Part shown: one piece after another, positions 1 to 6,283 of the stretch
Layout: each line of letters begins with the position of its first letter
Position numbering within the stretch: position 1 is the first letter of the stretch
Assembly (NCBI GenBank): GCA_045614365.1
Contig: JAZLCV010000140.1
Coordinates: 1-22,827 of the forward strand
Direction: 5' to 3'
DNA from: SIG480 sp045614365
GTDB lineage: Bacteria; Bacillota; Clostridia; Oscillospirales; JAAYXM01
Length of the DNA stretch: 22,827 bases
Position numbers and translations under genes: made by a program
Notes under the pieces: generated by a model
Database searches by the model: none
Told to the model about the DNA's origin: nothing
The model's input: only the letters and a program-made list of their open reading frames with translations

Positions 1-1079
1 TTTGCCTTTTCGGAGAGCACCAGGATTATCTCGGACTTGAGGTTGTTGCGGTTGCAATAAATCTTCGTTTTTCGGCGGAGGTTACCCCGCGCGATGACAG
101 CATAATCAGAATTAAAATCCGTGACGAAAAGCTTGATACACTCAATGTTGAAAATACAGAAGGCTTGTATCAGGAGTATCTCACAGATATTTCAAAAGAA
201 ATTGTTTATGACAGCGATGAGGACTTTATGCGCAGTACGATAAACGTACTTCTCAAAAAGGGATATAAGCTTTCGGGCTTTGACATCAAGATGGATTCGG
301 AAATCCCGATAGGCAAGGGTATGTGTTCATCAAGCACAATGGTCGTTGCCATTGTTAAGGCACTTCTTGAAGGAATAGGACATCCCGATGCAAAGGACCC
401 GTATAAGATTGCGCAGATTGCATTTGATGCAGAGGTTGCGGAATTCGGTCATCCGGGCGGAATGATGGACCAATATGCGTCCGCGCTTGGTGGTCTTATC
501 AACCTCAAGTTTGCAAACGGTACGGAAGCCTTCCCGATAAAGCGTTCGCTTCCGGGTGCCTTCATCCTCTTCGATTCACTTGAGCGCAAGGACACCTTAA
601 ACGTTCTTGCTGCATCAAAAATTCCGACGCTTGAAGGCCTTGAAATTCTCAAGGAATATGGCATAAAGGGGATAGACCACCTTGCTTTCGGCGGTGCAGA
701 CGTTTCGCTTGTTGATAAGCTTGACGATTTCCGTCGCAAAAAGGTTCTTACCAATATTGACAACTACAAAATTCTCAAAAAGGGAATTGAGCTTCTGGCC
801 TCTGACGGTGATATCGACGAAGAACTCGGTCGCCTTATCTACGCTCATCACAAAAACCTTCGCGACGGTCTCGGAATTTCTACGGCAACGATTGAAAAAA
901 TTCTCGACTGTGCAATCGCTAACGGTGCATATGGCGGTAAGATCAACGGCTCCGGCGGCGGTGGATGCTGCTTCGTTTATGCTCCGCGTGATAAGGCAGA
1001 GGCAATTATTGAAGCAGTCGGAAAGCTCGGATATCCGGGGAAAATCCTCGTTCAGGATACGGGCGTAAGAGTAGATTAA
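1..1079 (+). CDS. GHMP-family sugar kinase (galactokinase-like), 5' truncated
   Basis: The frame is open from base 3, so the N-terminus lies outside the window. The first visible residues, CLFGEHQDYLG, match the galactokinase-type sugar-binding signature (compare N-x-IGEHTDY). The GHMP ATP-binding loop follows as PIGKGMCSSSTMVVAIVKAL, then EFGHPGGMMDQYASALGG, which corresponds to the catalytic-Asp region of galactokinases, and near the C-terminus the GHMP C-domain glycine motif NGSGGGGCCF. About 358 residues are visible, close to full galactokinase-family size. The family phosphorylates a sugar, usually at C1. Next to a phosphohexomutase and a sugar-nucleotide epimerase, a galactose- or hexosamine-type substrate is likely. 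The exact sugar cannot be read from sequence, so I give no symbol. The stop lies 19 nt before the next gene, which suggests one operon. Confidence 0.88.
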   Translation, partial: CLFGEHQDYLGLEVVAVAINLRFSAEVTPRDDSIIRIKIRDEKLDTLNVENTEGLYQEYLTDISKEIVYDSDEDFMRSTINVLLKKGYKLSGFDIKMDSEIPIGKGMCSSSTMVVAIVKALLEGIGHPDAKDPYKIAQIAFDAEVAEFGHPGGMMDQYASALGGLINLKFANGTEAFPIKRSLPGAFILFDSLERKDTLNVLAASKIPTLEGLEILKEYGIKGIDHLAFGGADVSLVDKLDDFRRKKVLTNIDNYKILKKGIELLASDGDIDEELGRLIYAHHKNLRDGLGISTATIEKILDCAIANGAYGGKINGSGGGGCCFVYAPRDKAEAIIEAVGKLGYPGKILVQDTGVRVD

Positions 1080-1098
1080 TTTTGGGAGGTTACATACA

Positions 1099-2505
1099 AT
1101 GATTAAATTCGGAACAGGCGGTTGGCGAGCAATAATCGGGGATGAGTTTATCAAATCGAACATCATCTCTCTTGCTCAGGCAGTCGCAGATGACATAATC
1201 GAAAAAGGCAAAAAGGACGTAGGTATCGTCATCGGTTACGATCGCCGATTTCTCTCTGATTTTGCAGCACAGTGGGTTGCAGAGGTGTTTGCGGGAAACG
1301 GTGTAACGGTTCATTTTGTTGACCGTATCGCACCTACACCGCTCGTTATGTACGGTGTAAAAACGCTCGGTACGCCCTACGGCATGGCGATTACAGCAAG
1401 CCATAATCCGGCTGAATACAACGGCATAAAAGTATTCATCGAAGGCGGAAGAGATGCAGATATTTCAATTACTCAGGAGTTTGAAAAGCGCATCGAAGCG
1501 GGTGTAACTGTACGTCAGATGGAATTTGAAAAGGCAAAAAAAGAGGGAATAATTAAAATTGCGGACTTGTATAATTCCTATATTGATAGTATAATTAGTA
1601 TGATAAACATGGATGCTATCCGTGCCAAGAATATGCGTGTGCTTCTTGATCCGATGTTCGGCGTATCAAAGACAGCACTTTCAACGGTGCTTATGACAGC
1701 CCGCTGCGATGTTGATACCATCAACGAACGCCACGATACGCTCTTTGGCGGACGCCTTCCGTCTCCGTCGGCACACACCCTTGCAAAGCTTTCAAATATG
1801 GTTGTTGAGGAAGGGTATGATCTCGGTATCGGAACGGACGGTGATGCCGACCGTATCGGTATCATTGATGAGAACGGAAAGTTCGTTCATCCCAATGAGA
1901 TTATGATGCTTCTTTACTACTACCTCCTCAAGTACAAGGGCTGGAGAGGCGATGTTGTAAGAAACGTTGCAACTACCTGTATCCTTGACCGTATCGCGGA
2001 TGACTTCGGTCAGAAGTGCCACGAGGTTCCGGTAGGATTTAAGCACATAAGCGGAATGATGGAAAAAACGGATGCTCTCATCGGCGGTGAGTCCTCCGGC
2101 GGTCTTACGATTCGTGGTCACATCAAGGGTAAGGACGGTATTTTTGCATCAAGCCTTCTCGTTGAGATGATCTGCACAACCGGCAAGCATTTATCCGACC
2201 TTCTTGCAGAGATTTATGAAAAGTACGGCTATATGCAGATGATGGAGTTTGACACAAAGTTCTCCGTTGAAAAGAAAGAGGAAATACGCCGCGTTCTTTA
2301 CGAAGATGAAGCTCTTCCGGAGTTTGACGTAAAGATTGCGAACGTAAGCCGTGCAGATGGTGTTAAGGTAACCTTTGAAAACGGCGGCTGGATTATCGCT
2401 CGCTTCTCCGGTACCGAGCCGCTTATCCGTATTTTCTGTGAGATGGAGTCAAAAGAGCACGCGGATAAGATGATAGCAACCATGCGTGAATTCCTTGGAA
2501 TATAA
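1099..2505 (+). CDS. Alpha-D-phosphohexomutase (phosphoglucomutase/phosphomannomutase family)
   Basis: This 468-aa cytoplasmic enzyme moves a phosphate between C1 and C6 of a hexose phosphate. All four family landmarks are present: the phosphoserine loop TASHNP (Ser101), the Mg2+ loop GTDGDADR (Asp247, Asp249, Asp251), the sugar-binding loop GGESSGG (Glu331-Gly335) and the C-terminal phosphate-binding loop RFSGTEP (435-441). Length is normal for the family. The start ATG has GGGAGGT 8 nt upstream. Placed between a GHMP kinase and an epimerase, it probably links the sugar-1-phosphate made by the kinase to glycolysis or to nucleotide-sugar synthesis. Preference for glucose, mannose or an amino sugar cannot be assigned from motifs alone. 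Confidence 0.93.
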   Translation: MIKFGTGGWRAIIGDEFIKSNIISLAQAVADDIIEKGKKDVGIVIGYDRRFLSDFAAQWVAEVFAGNGVTVHFVDRIAPTPLVMYGVKTLGTPYGMAITASHNPAEYNGIKVFIEGGRDADISITQEFEKRIEAGVTVRQMEFEKAKKEGIIKIADLYNSYIDSIISMINMDAIRAKNMRVLLDPMFGVSKTALSTVLMTARCDVDTINERHDTLFGGRLPSPSAHTLAKLSNMVVEEGYDLGIGTDGDADRIGIIDENGKFVHPNEIMMLLYYYLLKYKGWRGDVVRNVATTCILDRIADDFGQKCHEVPVGFKHISGMMEKTDALIGGESSGGLTIRGHIKGKDGIFASSLLVEMICTTGKHLSDLLAEIYEKYGYMQMMEFDTKFSVEKKEEIRRVLYEDEALPEFDVKIANVSRADGVKVTFENGGWIIARFSGTEPLIRIFCEMESKEHADKMIATMREFLGI

Positions 2506-2529
2506 TTAAATCAGAAGAGGGTGTAACTT

Positions 2530-3444
2530 TTGAAAGTATTGGTAACAGGCGGCTGCGGATTTATCGGTTCGCATATTGTAGACCGTCTCTGCGAGGCGGG
2601 ACATGAGGTTGCAGTTTGCGATAACCTCTCGACGGGTAACATTGCAAACTTAAATCCGAAGGCAAAATTTTATGAAGTGGATATAAGAAGCGAAGCTTTC
2701 CGCTTAGCGGTAGAGGAGTTTGCTCCCGAGGTAATTTACCACGAGGCAGCGCAGATTGACATTCAGAAGTCAATCCGTGAGGTAAGCTTTGATGCGGAAA
2801 CAAACGTTGTCGGCACAGTGAAGGTGCTTGAGGCTGTGCGTGATTTCGGCGTTAAGAAGATTATCTATGCATCCAGCGCTGCAGTTTACGGAAATCCGGA
2901 GTATCTCCCGGTTGACGAAAATCACCCGAAGGCTCCGATGTCCTTCTACGGCATATCCAAATTCACTCCCGAGTATTACATAAAAACCTTCTCAGATATG
3001 TACGGATTCAAGTACACAATCCTCCGTTATGCAAATGTTTTCGGTGTACGTCAGGACCCGAAGGGCGAGGGCGGCGTTGTGTCTATATTCACTGATAAGC
3101 TTCTCCGCGGCGAGACTCCGATAATCTTCGGAGACGGTGAGCAGACGCGTGACTTTGTTTACGTCGGTGATATCGCAGGCGCAAACTTTGCGGCTCTCAC
3201 GGCAGGAGACAACGAGATTATAAACGTCTCTACCTGCAAGAAAACAACGGTAAATGAGCTTGTTGAGATTATGTCGGAGGGCAAGGTGCGCGCCGAGTAC
3301 AGAGAGGCGCGAAAGGGCGATATTCTCCACAGCTATCTTGACAACACAAAGCTCCGCACCGTTCTCGGTTATGAGCCGCAGTATACGCTCGAACAGGGTG
3401 TAAAGCTCACTATGGATTACTACCGAGAAAAGCTTTCAAAATAA
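2530..3444 (+). CDS. NAD-dependent sugar-nucleotide epimerase/dehydratase (UDP-glucose 4-epimerase-like, extended SDR)
   Basis: A 304-aa extended short-chain dehydrogenase/reductase. The N-terminal Rossmann motif is TGGCGFIGSHIVDRL, Ser115/Ser116 of YASSAAVYG precede the active site, and the catalytic pair is Tyr140-x-x-x-Lys144 (YGISK). The DNLSTGN stretch after beta-2 is typical of NAD-using UDP-hexose 4-epimerases. Translation probably begins at TTG: it is the first in-frame start and follows AGAAGAGGG with about 8 nt spacing. The family interconverts UDP-sugars (for example UDP-Gal/UDP-Glc), which fits the upstream kinase and mutase. It could act on another nucleotide sugar. The stop overlaps the start of the next gene (TAATG). 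Confidence 0.9.
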   Translation: MKVLVTGGCGFIGSHIVDRLCEAGHEVAVCDNLSTGNIANLNPKAKFYEVDIRSEAFRLAVEEFAPEVIYHEAAQIDIQKSIREVSFDAETNVVGTVKVLEAVRDFGVKKIIYASSAAVYGNPEYLPVDENHPKAPMSFYGISKFTPEYYIKTFSDMYGFKYTILRYANVFGVRQDPKGEGGVVSIFTDKLLRGETPIIFGDGEQTRDFVYVGDIAGANFAALTAGDNEIINVSTCKKTTVNELVEIMSEGKVRAEYREARKGDILHSYLDNTKLRTVLGYEPQYTLEQGVKLTMDYYREKLSK

Positions 3445-4232
3445 TGAAAAGCATTATAAAGAAGTGGTATGAAAAGCTTGGCTTTCCGAAAGAGTGGGAC
3501 AGCGCTTTTTTCGATTTGCTTGAAAAAGCGCAGCTTTCCCCGTGTTTACCTGAAAAGTATGACAACAGCGCAGATTCTTGCAAAAACCTTTTGATGTATT
3601 TGTATTTCTGCGAGGATTTGCAGAAAAAATACTGCGAAAAGGGTATTGCTGAAAAATATCTGCTTGATACCCTCGGTGATATTGTAATATGGGCAAAAAC
3701 GCATTACAGTATAAACCAAAGCATCGGTCTTTCGGAAACCTCGTGGCTTATACGCCACGTTACAATGAAGCTTATAAAGCTTGGCAGGCTGCAGTTTTGT
3801 ATGGCTCCGGCAGAGCACGCAACACCGGAAGGTGAAATTTCCGAAGGTGAGAATGTGCTTGAAATACACATCTGCGAGGGTGAAAAGCTTGATGTGGCGG
3901 AGTGCTGGAAGTCCATTGAGGCGGCAAAAACGTTTTTTGCAGAGTATTTCCCCGAGTTTGAGTATAAGTATTTTACTTGTCATTCGTGGCTTTTGGATAG
4001 TACACTTAAGAAAATGTTGTCTGAAAACAGCAACATACTGAAGTTTCAAAAGCTTTTTGAAGTTGTTTCCGAAGATGATTCAAACAGAATTATCCGTTAC
4101 ATATTCCGCTGGGATATGACGGAAGAGAAGCTTTCCGGTGCGGTGTGCACCTCGTCCTTTGCGGAGAAGGTGAAAAAACATATCCTTGAAGGAAATGGTT
4201 TCCACGAATCCCTCGGGATTATAAAGAAATAA
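3444..4232 (+). CDS. Acyltransferase-domain protein (NAT_N plus GNAT-like C-terminal type, formerly DUF5596)
   Basis: A 262-aa soluble protein. From memory it resembles the Bacillota family annotated as acyltransferase domain-containing: an all-helical N-terminal half (about 1-120) followed by a GNAT-like C-terminal half. Family-like features in the second half are VLEIHICEGEKL, FFAEYFPEF, the conserved CHSWLLDSTLKKML and SNILKFQKLF. The acyl acceptor is unknown for the family, and I do not see a classical GNAT R/QxxGxG/A loop. Its ATG overlaps the epimerase stop by one base (TAATG), so translation is probably coupled. That ties it to the sugar operon, perhaps acylating an amino sugar or glycan precursor (inference). 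It is the last gene before the terminator. Confidence 0.6.
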   Translation: MKSIIKKWYEKLGFPKEWDSAFFDLLEKAQLSPCLPEKYDNSADSCKNLLMYLYFCEDLQKKYCEKGIAEKYLLDTLGDIVIWAKTHYSINQSIGLSETSWLIRHVTMKLIKLGRLQFCMAPAEHATPEGEISEGENVLEIHICEGEKLDVAECWKSIEAAKTFFAEYFPEFEYKYFTCHSWLLDSTLKKMLSENSNILKFQKLFEVVSEDDSNRIIRYIFRWDMTEEKLSGAVCTSSFAEKVKKHILEGNGFHESLGIIKK

Positions 4233-4236
4233 GAAT

Positions 4237-4280
4237 AAAGAGATGATGAAAAGCTTGCAGTCTTTTTATCATCTCTTTTT
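4237..4280 (+). terminator. Intrinsic terminator of the sugar operon
   Basis: AAAGAGATGATGAAAAG (4237-4253) pairs with CTTTTTATCATCTCTTT (4262-4278), with one G-U position and an 8-nt loop. It starts 4 nt after the acyltransferase stop and ends in a T run. Confidence 0.85.
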
Positions 4281-4305
4281 GTTTGGGAAAATAATAATAA
4301 AAATA

Positions 4306-4334
4306 TAGACAGAGAGCAGCGTTTATGATAAAAT
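4306..4334 (+). promoter_or_regulatory. SigmaA-type promoter with extended -10 for RNA copy A
   Basis: The -35 is TAGACA (4306-4311), the spacer is 17 nt, and the -10 is TAAAAT (4329-4334) preceded by TG (4326-4327), an extended -10. The predicted start near 4341-4342 is exactly the first base of the closing stem of the RNA. The promoter of copy B has the same -10, the same TG and the same spacer length. Confidence 0.72.
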
Positions 4335-4340
4335 AATAAT

Positions 4341-4530
4341 TGCCAAATAATTACACGTATAAATCAAATAATTTATTCCTAAACTGAGTACGTATTTTTG
4401 TCTTATGGCAAAAATGCATACTCTCCGTTTCACGTACTCTTTTAGGAATATGCGAAGTGTGATTGTTTGGCGACAAATAGAGTTATGCGTTTTTCGGTGT
4501 ATGGCTCTGTTTGAGTCATACACTTTTTTA
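4341..4530 (+). ncRNA. Structured RNA element, copy A (riboswitch-like leader or terminator-ended sRNA; class not recognised)
   Basis: Helices read directly from the sequence: P1 is GCCAAATAATTACAC (4342-4356) with GTGTGATTGTTTGGC (4457-4471), 15 bp with two G-U. P2 is 4375-4393 with 4432-4449, containing GAGTACGT/ACGTACTC and ATTCCTAAA/TTTAGGAAT. P3 is ATTTTTG (4394-4400) with CAAAAAT (4409-4415). An alternative long-range helix pairs 4410-4424 with 4479-4494 (15 bp, one bulge) and would strip the 3' arm of P3. Two nt later an intrinsic terminator begins. Blocks shared with copy B are GTATTTTTGT, GGCAAAAATGCA, TCCGTTTCAC, TTTTTCGG and ATGGCT/GTGGCT near the terminator. Upstream lies its own promoter and downstream a 60-aa ORF. 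It may be a metabolite-sensing leader, an attenuator or an independent small RNA. Confidence 0.72.
4497..4530 (+). terminator. Intrinsic terminator at the 3' end of RNA copy A
   Basis: GTGTATGGCTC (4497-4507) pairs with GAGTCATACAC (4513-4523), 11 bp with one G-U and a 5-nt loop, followed by TTTTTTA. The RBS of the next ORF begins only 8 nt after the T run, so the hairpin is placed to decide between termination and expression of that ORF. Confidence 0.82.
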
Positions 4531-4550
4531 TTATATAAGGAGACATTGAG

Positions 4551-4733
4551 ATGGAATGTTATAATGATTTATGCGTATACTGGAAAGAGGACAATTGTAT
4601 TTTGGATAGTATATCTATCAATGAAATAGGTCTGTGTAACGAGTATATTTCAGTAACTGTTCCTACGGATAAAATGAATGAATACAGAGAAAATCATTTG
4701 AAAAGCTTGCGTGAATACGAAAAAGGTTTATAA
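4551..4733 (+). CDS. Small Cys-rich hypothetical protein (60 aa)
   Basis: The ATG follows AAGGAG (4537-4542) with 8 nt spacing, directly downstream of the terminator of RNA copy A. The protein has four cysteines in the N-terminal half (Cys3, Cys8, Cys16, Cys29; pattern C-x4-C-x7-C-x12-C) and a charged helical C-terminus (EYRENHLKSLREYEKGL). The spacing could support a small metal-binding fold, but this is inference. I recall short Clostridia hypotheticals of similar look but cannot name a family. There is no signal peptide or membrane segment. Expression probably needs readthrough of the terminator at 4497-4530. Its own stop is followed 2 nt later by another terminator. Confidence 0.62.
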   Translation: MECYNDLCVYWKEDNCILDSISINEIGLCNEYISVTVPTDKMNEYRENHLKSLREYEKGL

Positions 4734-4735
4734 CA

Positions 4736-4769
4736 AACCCGGCAGGGGAATTTTTCCTCCTGCCGGGTT
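4736..4769. terminator. Probable bidirectional terminator between convergent genes
   Basis: AACCCGGCAGG (4736-4746) pairs with CCTGCCGGGTT (4759-4769), an 11-bp GC-rich stem extended by GGAA/TTCC. It lies between the 60-aa ORF (+) and the flavodoxin gene (-). The minus-strand side runs into a T-rich stretch; the plus-strand side is followed by a weaker T-rich region. Confidence 0.7.
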
Positions 4770-4777
4770 GCTGTATT

Positions 4778-5305
4778 TTATTCTTTTACATATGCCACAA
4801 GCTCATTGATGAATTTACGGTCGCTGAAGTCTCCGTCGGCATCACACAGCGTTATAAGCATCTTTTCCATATCTGTCGGATTTTCCTTTGCCGACATAAT
4901 TTTCTTAAGCGTTTTAAGTGCTGCGCGGTGGGGAAGGGACAGCTCGTCAAGTATCATCTTTCCGGGAAAATTAAAAATTTTTATTTTTTCAAGCATGTGC
5001 GGCTTGAAGTTTTTTTCTACCACGAGCTTGTCGTAATAATCGCGGCACTCCGGCGGAGTGAGACCGGTCGAGAAAACAACAAGCTTTTTATCGGACAGCA
5101 TATCAAAGTTTTTGGTGATAAGGATGACTCCGTTGATTACTTCGGCATAAAGACCGCCGCCGTAGATTATGGTATCGTATTGTTGGAGTTCGTTTGCCTT
5201 AATCTTGCCTGCTTCTGCAATTTCGCAGCCGAGGTCCTCTGCAATCCATTCGGCATAGGCTTTTGTGGAACCGTATTTTGTTTTGTAAATTACAATTGCA
5301 TTCAT
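4778..5305 (-). CDS. Flavodoxin-domain protein
   Basis: A 175-aa soluble protein. The FMN-phosphate loop near the N-terminus is YKTKYGSTKAYAEWIA (Thr9, Tyr11-Ser13-Thr14), the standard T-x-x-G-x-T-like flavodoxin signature, followed by YDTIIYGGGLYAE, the second FMN-contact strand. The overall pattern resembles the flavodoxin/HemG-like (Flavodoxin_5) group common in anaerobic Bacillota, probably a low-potential electron carrier or FMN-dependent reductase subunit. The partner is unknown. The ATG has GGAGGC about 7 nt upstream. It stands alone: neighbours on the same strand are separated by a 71-nt gap and show no related function. Confidence 0.85.
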   Translation of the reverse strand: MNAIVIYKTKYGSTKAYAEWIAEDLGCEIAEAGKIKANELQQYDTIIYGGGLYAEVINGVILITKNFDMLSDKKLVVFSTGLTPPECRDYYDKLVVEKNFKPHMLEKIKIFNFPGKMILDELSLPHRAALKTLKKIMSAKENPTDMEKMLITLCDADGDFSDRKFINELVAYVKE

Positions 5306-5376
5306 GTATAAGCCTCCGCTCGGTAGTCTGGATACCGATTATTATGCTTATTTCCGGCGCTTAATGCCGACTTTTT

Positions 5377-6207
5377 TTACTTTTGCCCGTCCTCAAAGTC
5401 TGCCATAGGGCTGCGGATGAGGATATAAGTTGATGCGTCGCAGTAGTTGTGGGAATAGAGATACTTTGTAGAGATAGGATTTTTTTCATCTTCAAAGTAT
5501 TCATTGAGGATAAAATCAACCTCACCGGCATCAAGCGCTTCCATAAGCTTGTCTGCGGGATATTCCTTTATTACGAGATCCGCGCGCGCACCGGCTGCCA
5601 TTTCGTATGCGATGTCAACGTTTATGCCGATAAGCTCTCCGGCATCATTGCGGTAGTTAAGCGGATAGTTATCATCGCTGCAGATGCCCACGGTGATTAC
5701 TCTTCCGTCAATTTTCTTATAGTCGGACGGGCGGACGTAAGGATCGTCCGGGTTTGCATAAGGAGAATGAGCATCGGCAATCTTCTGTGCCGTTCCGTTG
5801 TTCAAAATTGATGTAAACGCTGTGTCGATATGAATGATAAACTTCTGTGTGTTGAGAGAGATTGCACGGAGCTGTTTTCCAACAAAGGTGATTTCCGTAG
5901 GCATAAAAGCATCGGACTTTTCAAGCTCGTGATGTGCGTATACCGCGGGAAGTACCATACCGTGGACTTTTTTGTCGCGGAGAGCATCAAGACCTTTTTC
6001 CACAGATGAGAATTTCACGATATCAGGTTTTCCGATAAGATCTTTGATTTCTTTTCTGGGGACAAGCTCTTCCACCGTGCCGAGCTTATAACCGTCGAAC
6101 TGGTCGGCAACGAGAAAACCTATCGCCGGCGGTTCTTTATATCCGCATGCGGAAAAAAGGGTAACTGCCATTACAGACAGCAGAACAATGCTAATAAATT
6201 TTTTCAT
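5377..6207 (-). CDS. Solute-binding-type lipoprotein (SBP family 3-like)
   Basis: A 276-aa protein with a lipoprotein signal: MKKF, a hydrophobic core, then LFSAC with Cys21 as the likely lipidation site (Phe at -3 is slightly off consensus). The second half (about 165-240) reads like family 3 extracellular solute-binding proteins: GRVITVGICSDDNYPLNY, ELIGINVDIAYEMA and LMEALDAGEVDFIL. The first half (about 28-120) has a weaker similar pattern, with SSVEKGLDALRDKKVHGMVLP resembling a binding-protein lobe. No importer permease or ATPase of the amino-acid type is adjacent; the neighbouring ABC protein is an exporter. It may serve a distant transporter or act as a sensor. It has its own promoter at 6241-6269. 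GGAG lies about 12 nt before the ATG. Confidence 0.75.
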   Translation of the reverse strand: MKKFISIVLLSVMAVTLFSACGYKEPPAIGFLVADQFDGYKLGTVEELVPRKEIKDLIGKPDIVKFSSVEKGLDALRDKKVHGMVLPAVYAHHELEKSDAFMPTEITFVGKQLRAISLNTQKFIIHIDTAFTSILNNGTAQKIADAHSPYANPDDPYVRPSDYKKIDGRVITVGICSDDNYPLNYRNDAGELIGINVDIAYEMAAGARADLVIKEYPADKLMEALDAGEVDFILNEYFEDEKNPISTKYLYSHNYCDASTYILIRSPMADFEDGQK

Positions 6208-6240
6208 TTGTAAAACACACTCCTGTTTGTAGTTGATTAT

Positions 6241-6269
6241 ATTATACGTTATTTCCGTTTTAATTACAA
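6241..6269 (-). promoter_or_regulatory. SigmaA-type promoter for the solute-binding lipoprotein
   Basis: On the minus strand the -35 is TTGTAA (6264-6269), the spacer 17 nt, and the -10 a perfect TATAAT (6241-6246), in the gap between the ABC exporter stop and the lipoprotein start. Confidence 0.68.
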
Positions 6270-6283
6270 GTAAAATTTACCAT

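Noticed and set aside
4341..4530. T-box, 6S RNA or cobalamin/c-di-GMP riboswitch as identity of the RNA pair
   Set aside because: No GGGUGG-type T-box sequence, no cobalamin box, no GEMM core seen. The size and long hairpin recall 6S RNA, but the 3' long-range helix plus separate terminator do not fit. Not excluded without a covariance search.
4405..4629. 74-aa plus-strand ORF crossing RNA copy A
   Set aside because: It runs through the conserved helices and the terminator of the RNA and overlaps the 60-aa ORF that has the RBS; no RBS of its own.
5355..5379. Plus-strand CGGC-GCTTAAT-GCCG hairpin followed by a T run
   Set aside because: The stem is only 4 bp and points against the direction of both flanking genes, which are on the minus strand.
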